Source of the DNA: Dactylorhiza incarnata | Taxonomy: Eukaryota; Streptophyta; Magnoliopsida; Asparagales; Orchidaceae | Direction: 5' to 3' | Length of the DNA stretch: 64,000 nt | Assembly (NCBI GenBank): GCA_033032865.1 | Contig: JAWHQI010000170.1 | Location: 3,097,001 to 3,161,000 of the forward strand | Part shown: positions 54,385 through 64,000 of the stretch, in pieces | How positions within the stretch are numbered: position 1 is the stretch's first letter | How the letters are laid out: each line of letters begins with the position of its first letter | Notes under the pieces: generated by a model | Told to the model about the DNA's origin: nothing | Databases searched by the model: none | What the model saw: the letters and a program-made list of their open reading frames with translations, nothing else | Position numbers and translations under genes: made by a program

Positions 54385-54387
54385 TCT

Positions 54388-55062
54388 TGTGAATCATTGG
54401 AACAAGAATAACATTCTACTTCATTGCTTTGCACATTCATTAAATCCAAGGTAATTATCTTTTTAATTATAAATTTATATTTTTATACCTATTGTATTAT
54501 TGATTTTTTTACTTAATAATTTTTTGTTATTTTACTAGATATTATAGTGAGCAATTGCTAGCAGAGGATCCCAATAGAGTTGCTCCTCAAAAGATCTGGA
54601 AATTAGCAAGGAAAGGGTTAAACGTTTGAAAGAATACTTTATAATCTTAATGGAGTGTAATGTGGTCGCCAAGGAGTATGCGGAATTCATTGACAAATAG
54701 GGAGATTTTAATGACTATGATTCAATTCAAAATCGATATCTCTTAGATCCAAAGACTTGATGGATTAATCATGGTTCGTCGACCCCTTTGCTTCAAACCA
54801 TAGCTTTGAGGCTATTAGTAACCATTTTCTTCTTCATGTGCCAAGGGAAACTGAAGTACTTCTTTATTCATTCAATGAAAAGAACAAAGTGACATCACAA
54901 CGTGCTGAAAATTTAATAAGTATTCATAACAATCTTCAACTTTGAGTCACTAGAAGATGTATGTACACTTGAGATAGCTAATTTATCGCTTAATAAATCA
55001 AGGTTGGAGCTCTCGACTATGGAAGAAGATGATGAAGTTGATATTCTTGGAGAGAATATTTA
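54388..55062 (+). pseudogene. hAT transposase C-terminal part with one intron
   Basis: The exon continues LLHCFAHSLNP to a GT at 54451. An 88-bp intron ends at TTTACTAG (54538). The next exon reads YYSEQLLAEDPNRVAPQK, then ERVKRLKEYFIILMECN. The dimerisation region survives in broken frames (HGSSTPLLQTIALRLLVTIF). A Glu/Asp-rich tail (MEEDDEVDILGENI) ends at TAA 55062. Several stops make it non-functional. Confidence 0.82.
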
Positions 55063-55439
55063 ATTTTTAAACTATTGATATTTTGTATGTGAATGTAATG
55101 AAAGATTGATCAATTGGTGTAATGATGTGGACATGTAGTACATTGGTCTTTATAGTGCTTGTCTTTCTGACCTTTTTCTATATTTCTTATAACATTAAAT
55201 GAAATGTGAATGATATATAATATATAATATAAGTTTGAAGTCATATTTTTCATATTTATCGTTTATGTTGTAGTCTTATAAAATTCTTTCTCTTTATATA
55301 TCAAGAAATGTACACTTGATTTGTTAGTTATCTTGTTTTAATATTAGTTAATACTTATATTTAAATAATTGAATTTTTTTTAAATGTATCTCGTATCCTT
55401 GCTTTTTTAAAATCACGTTTTTCATATCTGTTTCGTATT

Positions 55440-55470
55440 GTATCTCGTATCCCATCCTCGTGCTACATAG
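55440..55470. repeat. hAT right terminal region
   Basis: TATCTCGTATCCCATCCTCG then TGCTACATAG. GTATC-type motifs repeat upstream of the TIR, and the 8-bp duplicate ACCTTAAC follows. Confidence 0.85.
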
Positions 55471-55478
55471 ACCTTAAC

Positions 55479-57038
55479 CCCTCATGCTCTTGTTGTCAGA
55501 AGAGGAGTGGCGACGGGTGAGTAATCTTTGAAGCGAGGAGCAATAATCTTAAAAGTATGCTTGTTTTCGTCCTAACTGGGGTTCTTGGGGGAGATTAATT
55601 CATCGGTCGGCAATTACATCCTTTGATGGAGTTGTGAAGCGTCGGTCTAGATGGGTAAGCACGTGATGGATTAACAGGAATCATTGTGGGTTCGTCCGCT
55701 TGGCGAGAAGAATACGTTTTTGGTGTCTCTATGTTACTACTGGCTTCAATCGCAATGTGGGAGGGGCTTCACCAGGCTATTCTTATCATGCCAAATCTCA
55801 TCAATCGAATCATTTTTGAGAAAATGAGATATCTAAGTCGTAAAAGTGAAGAGGATCCCGTCTGAGATTAAGGAATTAGTGAGTGTTGACCGGAATCAGT
55901 GTTTTTATGAAAGAGTTCACTAGTTTCATTGTTTTTTTTAAAGCAAAGCAAGTTTCATTGGGTTGACTCTTCCAATATACCAAAAAAATTAGGTACTGCT
56001 AATCACATAAAATAACTCAATCATCCCAATAAAACGCGAAAAATTAATTGAGGCTGAACTAAACAAAAACCAACCCACAAACGACACAAAATAATAAAAG
56101 ATGAAAAAAACTTACTTCTAGACCCGTTTAACACAATAATCAAGCCTCTTCTAATCTAAACATAGACATGATCATAAATAAATCACATCATAGAAATACA
56201 ACACTCCATCTTCAAGATTAAAATATGAAACAATCAAATATTGAAGCAAGAAAATAGATGAACAAAGACTAAAGGAAAGTAAAAAAAAAAACATACCCTG
56301 CCAATGTCAAGCATTATCGCGACTCTTCCTTTCACATTAATGGCAGATAAGATGTGAACGGACTCATGACATTCTAAGCCAAAACTCACATAATATTTTC
56401 ATTTGTGAACTACCCGAGCCCTTGGGACCTTCTTCAACTCCATGATAAATTGAAAGAAAATCAAGGTGCCAAATGATTCTGATGATGAGAGCTCTTTATA
56501 GTCATCATGACGGTATACCCATTGTACATTTGATCGCTCAAGCAAGAATCCTTCAACGCATAGCTCCATGGTGATTTGAGGCACTCGTTTTATAGGCACA
56601 TAATCTTATTTGAAAATTAATAACATGTCTTAAGAAGTTAAGATTTATAGTAATTAAATTAGCAACTAAGAACACGATCTGAAATTGATGATTTCAACTC
56701 GACTAGGTCAAAACCTTCCTCTTTTTCCATTTAGATGAGGCTAGCTCACTCGAACTCAACTATGTACCACTCTAACTTAGTGTTATATTAGATGTTAAAT
56801 CTATCGTGCACAAATTCTACAAAAGTAAACAATCTGATGAGACACAAATCAGATGCAGCTGAATACCAAGAAATTTTTAAAAAGTTTCAATCAAATGTTC
56901 TCCGGACTTAAAAGCTTAAGATAATTAGTATCAGCTTCTGATAGATTATGAAAACATAATACATCTCCCATTTTTTACCCTAATAAAATTGGAGAAGAAA
57001 CTAAGTAGCCAAACAAGCTAACATCTAAGCACAAAATT
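55479..57038. other. intergenic DNA, no confident gene
   Basis: 55480-55930 has moderate GC and several short frames without recognised motifs. 55930-56340 is A-rich. A small minus-strand ORF at 56399-56599 (MPIKRVPQITMELCVEGFLL, VQWVYRHDDYKELSSSESF) is unrecognised and may be a gene remnant. 56600-57038 is the 3' side of the PPR gene. Confidence 0.5.
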
Positions 57039-58568
57039 CTACAAATTTCTATCACTGGTAACTTTTTTCCATTTGCTAAGGATGTTATCATAAATATAAC
57101 TCTTACCCAACTGTTGAAGGCTGCTCCTCAGCTTAGACAGTGTGGATGACTGCAACTTGATTCCACTATCAATCATGTCCTCTGCATATTTGCAAGCTTC
57201 AGGAAGCCGTTTATTATCTCGCAAATAAACGATCAACGAGTTCCCGATCTCTTCCCCAGCAATTCCATTTGTAATCATAATCTTCCACACCTTCAATGCC
57301 GTATCCCAGTCCCTAGAATCAATGAGCAGATTCATTGCAGAATCACAGATCGAAGAGCTTGGAACGAACTCGTTCTTCACCATTTCCATGAGATACACAT
57401 GTATTTCTAGCAGCTTTTTGCTCTTGATCAGAGATTTGAGGATCAAATCATATGTTTTCGAGTCTGGGAATGCCCCGTGGAAGACCATTTCATCCAAGAA
57501 CTCGTAGGCAACATCCAGTTGATTCTGTTGGCAGTAAAGAGAAATCATTGAGTTGTATAATTCGGTGTCAGGCTGGCACCCATTCTTCCCTACGAGAGAA
57601 TCCCATAGCAGGATCGCTGCCCGCATGTCTCCAACCTTGGCGCACTCATCAATGGCACTTCGGATAAACTTCATCCCTGGGAGGCAGCCATTCTCCTTCA
57701 TCTTATACAGCCATCGGAGAGCTTCATCGAAACCGTTGGGACCATGGGATAGGAGAGTGTTGAGGAAAGAATCGTATGCTGGAACATTGGCTGGATTCCA
57801 GCCAATTCGAAGAACCATTTCGTTGAAAACCTCGTGCGCGCTGCGGTGATTCCTCTCGTTCTCAAATCCTTCGAGAAGGATGGCGTAGGAGTCGGAATCC
57901 GGGGGGATTCGGACACGGATGCAGCGGAGGTAGTCCAGGGCTGCTGATGTGAGGCTTTCACGAGAGAGGGCGGAGAGGAGGGAGTTCAGGGCGGCGGTGT
58001 CCTGGGGAATTCCGTGGGGTGCGAGGGCGTCGAAGGCGGCGAGAGCCTCAGCCGGGCGTCCAGCGGCGGCGAAGGAGGAGAAGATGGAGGCGAATGTGGC
58101 GAGAGAAATGAAGCCCTCGGAGTGCATGGAGCGGACGGCGTCCCACATGGCTTCGAAGAGGAGGTTCTTGCCGAGGAGGTCAACCACGAGGTTCCATGAA
58201 TAGGGTGAGTGGCGGTTCTGAAGCCAAGTACCGCTCCAGCGGAAGAACTTGACGGCAGCGCCGGGGTGGGAGTAGGAGAGCTTCAGGACCTCCTCAACAT
58301 CATCGGCCGAGATGAGGATACCAGATTTGTCGAGGTCGGCTTCGACGGCAGGGGAAGAGGCGAGAATCTCGCATATACGGCGGACCTTAGACGGGAGGTC
58401 GGGGACGTCGACGTGTGAAGGAAAGGATGGGCGACTCGCGTTGGCGGGGTCAACGGCGGTAGCTGGAGGGGCGCGACGGGAGGGGGAAGGGGAACGTTCG
58501 TGAGGGCGCTTTCCGTAGGTGGAGCGGGAGGGCTCATCGGCGATGAGGCGCTTTCGATGCGACGACAT
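57039..58568 (-). CDS. P-class pentatricopeptide-repeat protein, 509 aa
   Basis: An uninterrupted, intronless frame and the clearest host gene in the window. After a low-complexity N-terminus the protein is a run of about nine to ten 35-residue helical repeats from residue ~115 to ~490. Examples are AYDSFLNTLLSHGPNGFDEA, ELYNSMISLYCQQNQLDVAY and TYDLILKSLIKSKKLLEIHV, typical of P-class PPR proteins, with no E, DYW or SMR domain visible. PPR proteins bind organellar RNA and act in its processing, stability or translation. FFRWSG and HSPYSWNLVVDLLGKN near the start occur in a plant PPR subgroup often targeted to mitochondria. Oddly, residues 1-40 are basic and Arg/Ser-rich (KRPHERSPSPSRR), more like a nuclear signal than a clean transit peptide. 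Start 58568 is the first in-frame Met. Confidence 0.92.
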   Translation of the reverse strand: MSSHRKRLIADEPSRSTYGKRPHERSPSPSRRAPPATAVDPANASRPSFPSHVDVPDLPSKVRRICEILASSPAVEADLDKSGILISADDVEEVLKLSYSHPGAAVKFFRWSGTWLQNRHSPYSWNLVVDLLGKNLLFEAMWDAVRSMHSEGFISLATFASIFSSFAAAGRPAEALAAFDALAPHGIPQDTAALNSLLSALSRESLTSAALDYLRCIRVRIPPDSDSYAILLEGFENERNHRSAHEVFNEMVLRIGWNPANVPAYDSFLNTLLSHGPNGFDEALRWLYKMKENGCLPGMKFIRSAIDECAKVGDMRAAILLWDSLVGKNGCQPDTELYNSMISLYCQQNQLDVAYEFLDEMVFHGAFPDSKTYDLILKSLIKSKKLLEIHVYLMEMVKNEFVPSSSICDSAMNLLIDSRDWDTALKVWKIMITNGIAGEEIGNSLIVYLRDNKRLPEACKYAEDMIDSGIKLQSSTLSKLRSSLQQLGKSYIYDNILSKWKKVTSDRNL

Positions 58569-59429
58569 TGTTGCTGCTCACTGTCTTTCTCTTCTTCGAT
58601 TTGGAAACCCTAGAGATGGTTCATGTTTTCCTTCTCCGACACAAGCTTGAAGAAGGGTCGATTTAGATTAGGGGCCATTTGGGCAAGCTATAAATTTACA
58701 AGGACGCTTCTGCAAATCGATACTAAGGAGCTGTTTTTTTTTTTCAAATAATTATGTGAGTTGTTAAAAGCACCGCATAAATTTACAAGGACGCTTCTGC
58801 TCCTTCTGCGACCTCAACCCGACGCCTCCCGCTCCAAATCTCCCGGCGCCGATCCTCCTCCCGCCGCCTATGCACGCCAAGAGCACCTCTGACGCCCCTC
58901 CTCCCGAAGTCGCTCCTCACACCGCCAATGCCCGCCAAGAGCACCTCTGACGCACCTCCTCCTCCCGACGTCGCTCCTTCCGCCTCCTGACGCCGCAAGC
59001 TCCTCCAGACTGACGCGCTCACTCCTCCTCTAGCCGCCTCCTGACGCCGCAAGCTCCTCCACACGCAAGATCCTTCCCCATTTTGAATGTACTGTGAGGG
59101 TAAGTTGCATCTCATATCGCCCAAATTTTGAATGTGTGCTGTGAGAGTTAAATTGATGGGAATAATATTCAAATATCTATGTTTTGTATGTTTCCATACA
59201 CTTATTCTTGTACAAATGTTTTGGTTAGGTTGATACTTTGAAGACAACAAGAACCAGTTATTGTTATCATTCTCCAGCTGTCTGGTTTTTCGTATTTGTT
59301 GAAGTTCATTGTGTTGAGTTCCTTCTCAACCCTAAGGTATTACCTTATAATGTTGATTTCACCTTTGATTATTCTTTAATATTGTTGAATGGTTGAACGG
59401 TTGTTATTTGAAAAAAATTATCAAGGTCA
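58569..59429. other. PPR 5' flank and repeat-containing spacer
   Basis: 58569-58720 is the likely PPR 5' UTR and promoter. The 24-bp stretch from ATAAATTTACAAGGACGCTT onward occurs at 58690 and again at 58777. 58800-59070 contains internal duplicates (GCCAAGAGCACCTCTGACGC and CCTGACGCCGCAAGCTCCTC, twice each), probably a 5' leader of the FAR1/MULE-like gene to the right. 59090-59429 is AT-rich, with possible introns. Confidence 0.5.
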
Positions 59430-59992
59430 TTGTGTTGCCTTTTTGAGTGGATGAATGTGTTTGCCTACAACATGGAGGGTAGTAGTAGTATGAATATTTC
59501 TCTTGAAATCACCCATTATGAAGAGACCCCAAATTCATTTGAAGTGGACGTGAGTTCCCACTTTGCAACGGATCAAGTATTCTCAACGAGAGAAGCATTA
59601 ATTGAGTGGGTCAGAAAATCGTGAGAAGTTTGGGTTTTGTTATCACCATTACACGTTCAGATAAGCTATTTGGTTGGCTCACACCCCGTGTTCTCTTAGG
59701 GTGTGATAGAGGTGGCCGTCCTCGCGACAATCAAAATAAGAAAGATTTCGTTAAGAAAGACATTCAGAAATCATCAAGTAAAAGATGTGGTTGCCAGTTT
59801 TCTATTTCCAGGAAAAAAGTAGCACATGTAGATGAGTGGAAGATAATTGTTATTTGCGGGTTGCATAATCATGAGCTTGTTCACTTGGAGGTGCGCGCAT
59901 ATGTTGGGCGATTGGATGAGGATGAAGCGAAGATGGTGAAAGATATGCATGCTTCAGGAGTAAAACCAAAAAAAGATTTTGGCAACGGTTAA
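59430..59992 (+). pseudogene. truncated FAR1/MULE-transposase-like N-terminus
   Basis: The first frame (59430-59624) includes VFSTREALIEWVRKS and then shifts. The second (59606-59992) has SLGFVITITRSD, RVLLGCDRGGRPR, KRCGCQFSISRKKVA, DEWKIIVICGLHNHE and DEDEAKMVKDMHASGVKPKK. This is the WRKY-GCM1-like FAR1 DNA-binding module with its Cys and His-x-His-type residues, found in MULE transposases and their domesticated relatives. A frameshift in an A-run near 59975 and the LTR at about 60022 remove the rest, including the MULE catalytic domain. Confidence 0.75.
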
Positions 59993-60021
59993 AAAAAAAA
60001 TAGTTTGATAGTTTATAGGTT

Positions 60022-61874
60022 TGTAGTCTAAATCACCTAGAGGAGGGGTGAATATGTTTCTTTTATTTTTCCTCTAAGTACCCTAGCTGATTTCTGAGTT
60101 AGTTTAAGCAAATCAACAAACACAGAAAGCACACACGAATTTATAGTGGTTCCCCAAAGACTGTGTCTTTGGGTAGCCCACTTTCCCCATTCACCCTTCT
60201 AACATTGTGTTAGACAGGGTCAACTCCTCCAAACTCAGCTCCAAGGGCTTACAACACAAGTTCCTCAGAACTTCTCAGATCAAAGATGATCCTACCTCAG
60301 GATAAAAGTCCCTACAACTCAGAGCTATCACCAACTCCTACCTCAGACACTGCTGCCCTACAAACTCAGAGGAATACACCTCCTACAGCTCAGACCACCT
60401 CCTGGTCCTACCTCAGGCAACAAGTCTTACTCCTCAGGCTAAACAGCCCTACAATCTTAGGCAAACCAGCCCTACAGGCTCAGCCAACAAGCCATACACA
60501 CTCAGGCAAATGCCCTACAAACTCAGGCAAAAAGCCTTACAGAAAAAGATATTTTAGAAATTTTCTACAGCAGAAATACTCTCATGTAGATCCTGCACAG
60601 TTTGTGCTTTCCTGTAGCTGAAGATGTTGATAACAGCTGCCACCTGATCTTCTTCTTCAATAGAAGGATGGAAGATCACATTGCCCCTTCTGGTGGATGA
60701 GCTATCTTCTTCTCTCAGTTTCTTCTTCTTTTTCAGTGAGCAGGAAGAAAAACGAGAGCAGCAGCCGTCAATGGAGAAAAGAGATTTTGCAAGCAACCGA
60801 CACTTAGAAAGTGCTCTAACTCTTTCTTTTATACTTCTTTTATCTTCAACGGCTCTAAGTTGATCTTCCAAGAGGTATGTGAGACATTGGTGGTCCCCTG
60901 TAGTTTTTCTGCAACTTGCCCTAGCCGCAGGACCCGCCGCCCTGCCTATCTGTAGAGAAGGTTTGCGTTCGACGAACGCGCTACACTCTGCGTTCGACGA
61001 GCCCGCTGCATCCTTCGTTCGACTGACTCACTAAGTCCTGAGTTCGACGAACTCGCTTCATTCTGGGTTCGACTAACTTATTTAGAGAAGGTCTGCGTTC
61101 GACGAACGCGCTATACTCTGCGTTCGACGAACTTGCCAAACTCTGCGTTCAACGATCTGCCTTGTCTATGCGTTCGACGATCTGTCTTGTCTCTGCGTTC
61201 GAAGAACGACACTCTGCGTTCGACGATCTGCCTTGTCTCTGCGTTCGACGAACGGCACTCTGCGTTCGACGATCTGCCTTGTCTCTGCGTTCGACGAACG
61301 GCACTCTGCGTTCGACGATCTGCCTTGTCTCTGCGTTCGACGAACGACACTCTGCGTTCGACGAACACGCCAGATCTCAGCTGATTCTTCTATCTCGTCT
61401 CAGCGTTCGACGAACTGTGTTCTGCGTTCGACGAACATGCAATTATCAGCTGTTTCTTCTATCTCGTCTCAGCGTTCGACGAACTGTGTTCTGTGTTCGA
61501 CGAACATGCAATTATCAGTTGTTTCTTCTATCTCGTCTCAGCGATCGACGAATTGTGTTCTGCGTTCGACGAACGGCTCTCTGCGTTCGACGAACATGCT
61601 GATTCTCAACGTTTGACGAACTTATCAGCTGAGACAACTTCTTCTCAGCGGATCCGCTAAGACGGCTCCTCGTCTCAGCGGTTCAGCTGAGACATTTCTT
61701 CATCAACTTAGGAGAAGATTTCTCCTAACCTTAGGTCTTGATTAACCATTTCTCTTGAGTCACGTAAGATTGTTTAACTTACAAAAACAAAGCTATATCA
61801 AATACAATATATACTTAGTATTAGAATTGATGCCTCTTCAAATCAAGGGAACATTGAGGGCAATATTCCCAACA
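60022..61874 (-). repeat. 3' LTR of a second Sirevirus-like copia, ~1.85 kb
   Basis: The right end is CCCAACA (61874) next to a polypurine tract (minus CAAATAGGGGAGAT). The left end is approximate and was placed by its likeness to the first Sirevirus-like LTR (CACCTAGAGGAGGGGTGAAT near 60034). The minus TATA box is GTATAAAAG at 60826-60834. U3 holds the GTTCGACGA palindrome array. CTCAGG-type short repeats fill 60220-60540 in R/U5. Confidence 0.7.
60965..61620. repeat. array of GCGTTCGACGAACGC palindromes in U3
   Basis: More than 20 copies of GTTCGACGA in full or half form, often as TCTGCGTTCGACGATCTGCC or TCTGCGTTCGACGAACGGC. The consensus is palindromic around one central base. Spacing is irregular at the edges and about 20-25 bp in the middle. 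Confidence 0.92.
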
Positions 61875-62460
61875 ATCTCCCCTATTTGAAGAAGGCAGAA
61901 CATCCCCAATGCTAAGGTACATAGCCAACAAAAACATATCATGATACCACTTGAAGGACATATTATGTAAATGATCTATAAGATAATCATGATAACATAG
62001 CTTCTAGATAACAACATTGTTTAAGCTAACAACTTCATGACAGATTATATAAAGCTTTTAGTAGCTTAGAGGGCATCTCCCCCTTTCTAACTCAGATTGA
62101 ATAGCATATCATGACAACTAACTTAGAGGGCTAACACTACTTTGGTCTTAGCAACTAGCATTCCATCTCCTATTTGCATCTAGCAAGACCAAATTTGGTC
62201 TTAGCATTGGCCATCTCCCCCTTTCTGGATTCTTCAACCTCTTTCCCATTAGGGAATAAGATTCTTCAACCTCTACTCTTTTCTGGATACTTCTAACAAA
62301 TCCTAAGATATTAGAAGGCATTTTCTAAATCCTCTTTTAGGACAACCTACATCCTCTCTGACCTACTGAGCATTAGCTAACTCCCCCTCAACTTATAGCC
62401 AACTCCCCCTCAATTTGAGAGCTATTTTCTGTAATAGCTGATCTTGTTCAATTTGAACAA
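61875..62460 (-). other. Sirevirus-like 3' internal remnant with repeated polypurine tracts
   Basis: Besides the tract at 61875, copies of CTCCCCCT occur near 62069, 62212, 62381 and 62402. No ORF. The remnant is cut by the next copia LTR at about 62465. Confidence 0.65.
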
Positions 62461-62464
62461 TCCT

Positions 62465-63734
62465 GTGAAATTTTTCGAATCTTTATGAAGCGAGCAGGAG
62501 TTAGTCAACTTAGAGTTCACAAGTCAAACAACCAGAGGCAAATGAAGGCAAACAACTGATCTTTATTGATAGCAACTTCAAATTACAAAGCAAGGCATGC
62601 TTGGCGAGACATGATTTCGCCAGCACAAACATCAAAGGAAATAAAAACAAGTTGAAGATAACTTGAGACCGCGCGGTCTCTCTTGCGACCTCAGCAACTC
62701 GCCAAACCGCAACCCGCTGCCGATCTCAGAACAACACCAGATCGCCAATCAGACCGCACCCTTCCTTCCGAACTCCTGATTCTCTCGAACTCCAGCACCA
62801 CAACTCCAAGCCGCAGACCGCCCGAACACTTTCAGAGGAAGAGGTGATCGTTGCTGCCCGCACTATCTGCAGAAGCTGCACAAGAAGAGTTCAATCAGCA
62901 GACCGCTCGGTCAGACAAATACAAACCGCAGGAAAGAAGAGAACTCGGCTTACACTTGGTGTGTCTGATTTTGCTGCAACAGTGGCTCCTATTTATAGGC
63001 GTGGAACCTGATCCAATCACCACCCTATGAGATAGGATCACCACCCTCCAGACCGCGCGACCTGACCGGTCACACCGCGCGATCAGCAACAGAACTCCTG
63101 CTTCATTTTGGTGAACTCGCCAGCTTCAACATCAACCATGAGAGACCGCCACTCTCACAGCAGATCGCGACTCCAAAGGAGATCGCCAGACCGCCCGAAG
63201 CTGTTCACCCCCTGCGTTCGCCCGAGACCGCGAACACAGCCAGTTCGCCATCAACCCGCGAACTCCTGTCCGCATGCCGGTCTCCTCCTGAGACCGCGAA
63301 CAGCGACCAACTTGCACACCAGTCTCCTCCTGAGACCGCAACCTGAAACCGCGCGACTAAGACCCTTAGTCCGCGAATACCACCAGAAAGCTCGGTCAAC
63401 CACCAGACCGCATTCTGGAGAAGCCTGGGACAAGCTGTGCGATCACACCAGACCTCCACAGCCTTGAAGACAACCCGTCACACGGTCACGCACAGACCGC
63501 GCGCACCTGAAGACGATCAACACGCCACGCGGTTAGAGACAGACCGCGCGGCCTTCATCTTCAGCCGCCTTGGACCAGATACCAGCGATCAAGCCAGGAG
63601 AGCGCAGCTAGGCTTAGACAAGCCAGACCGCAGAGGCAGACCGCCAAGTCGTGCGGTCACGCCAGACCGCCCGACCTCCTCCCAGACCGCCCAGGTCCAA
63701 AAGTCCTCTAACTTCCACTTCAATAACTTCAACA
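62465..63734 (-). repeat. 3' LTR of a third copia element
   Basis: The right end CTTCAACA (63734) abuts a polypurine tract (minus TCAAGGGGGAG). The left boundary is uncertain by tens of bases. Minus TATAAATA lies at 62990-62997. U3 (63000-63734) is rich in AGACCGC motifs, with the full palindrome GAGACCGCGCGGTCTC at about 62667 in the transcribed part. Confidence 0.65.
62990..62997 (-). promoter_or_regulatory. TATA box of third copia LTR
   Basis: Minus CGCCTATAAATAGGAGCC lies about 740 bp inside the LTR start. Confidence 0.7.
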
Positions 63735-64000
63735 CTCCCCCTTGAAGTGGGAAGTTGAAACTAGCCCCAGTAGGCTCCTTACCCGTGTGAACGACCCCTT
63801 TGCCAGCGCCTTTGTGAAGATGTCCGCCATGTTGTCCGCACTCCGCACATGCTCGACCGAAAGAGATCCCTCCAGCACCTTCTCCCGTATGAAGTGATGC
63901 TCGATCTCGATATGCTTGGTCCTCGCGTGACAAACTGGATTGGTAACCAGTTTAAGAGCACTCTCGTTGTCACCGCGTAGCATAGTCGGCTCCCGAACCT
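63729..64000 (-). CDS. copia RNase H C-terminus, continues past window
   Basis: The frame is open from the right edge. It reads LRGDNESALKLVTNPVCHAR, TKHIEIEHHFIREKVLEG and ADNMADIFTKALAKGSF, the C-terminal RNase H block of copia pol. It ends with TGA at 63729-63731, formed by the first bases of the LTR (TGTTGA). The rest of the element lies beyond 64000. Confidence 0.88.
   Translation of the reverse strand, partial: VREPTMLRGDNESALKLVTNPVCHARTKHIEIEHHFIREKVLEGSLSVEHVRSADNMADIFTKALAKGSFTRVRSLLGLVSTSHFKGEC

Larger units (their letters stand above)
42183..55470 (+). mobile_element. hAT DNA transposon, 13.3 kb including nested insertions
   Basis: TIRs CTGTGAAGCACGG (left) and the complement of CTATGTAGCACGA (right) are flanked by the identical 8-bp target duplicate ACCTTAAC (42175-42182, 55471-55478), as required for hAT. 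Subterminal GTATC-type motifs occur at both ends. The interior encodes a BED-finger/DUF659/dimerisation-type transposase in pieces. Nested inside are a copia (42584-48018), SINE-like palindromes, and a CACTA-like element. Without these the element would be roughly 4-6 kb. Confidence 0.9.

Noticed and set aside
60965..61620. Regular short repeats with spacers resembling a CRISPR array
   Set aside because: Repeats are imperfect, spacers recur rather than being unique, and the array lies in U3 of a plant LTR.

Overview
This window is a transposon-dense plant nuclear region. The only gene that looks like an intact host gene is a pentatricopeptide-repeat (PPR) gene on the minus strand at 57039-58568. 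Sirevirus-type copia, chromovirus and other gypsy elements, a hAT, a CACTA-like element, Tourist-like MITEs and tRNA-derived SINE-like units all point to an angiosperm. The LTR families and GC-rich gene 5' ends lean towards a monocot, but that is an inference. There is no bacterial-type operon, rRNA gene or supported standalone tRNA gene.

Layout, left to right. 1-9146: Ty3/gypsy chromovirus-like element (minus), cut by the left edge, with an unusually long 4.47 kb 5' LTR. 9147-9563: inverted LTR fragment of the next element's family. 9558-15757: non-autonomous gypsy-type LTR element (plus) with a broken gag and about 3 kb of minisatellite in place of pol. It sits in the RT region of a decayed copia (15758-18180, minus). 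That copia is in turn interrupted near its 5' end by a Sirevirus-like copia (18196-26886, minus) whose gag-pol frame carries only two in-frame stops. 26887-31118: AT-rich DNA with nested hairpin MITEs and three Tourist-like MITEs. About 31600-38103: a decayed LINE split by a Reina-like gypsy (32408-37887, plus). 38109-42142: LARD-type LTR element (plus) with an exact TSD and one ORF of no recognised family.

42183-55470 is a single 13.3 kb hAT element (plus) with matching 8-bp TSDs. Inside it are a short-LTR copia (42584-48018, minus), a chain of palindromic SINE-like units (50498-51938) and a CACTA-like element (52535-54384) that itself holds a probable solo LTR. To the right are the PPR gene, a truncated FAR1/MULE-like gene (59430-59992), a second Sirevirus-like 3' LTR (about 60022-61874) and a third copia whose 3' LTR and pol end run off the right edge.

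The strongest cross-cutting pattern is that five unrelated long-LTR families each carry their own amplified, CpG-rich palindromic motif between the LTR start and the TATA box. Other notable points are a copia with non-TG...CA LTR termini backed by a perfect TSD, the orphan ORF of the LARD, the linked near-perfect palindromes at 50.9-51.9 kb, and many long poly-C/poly-G runs that differ in length between paired LTRs. All calls come from reading the sequence by eye; no database search was run.
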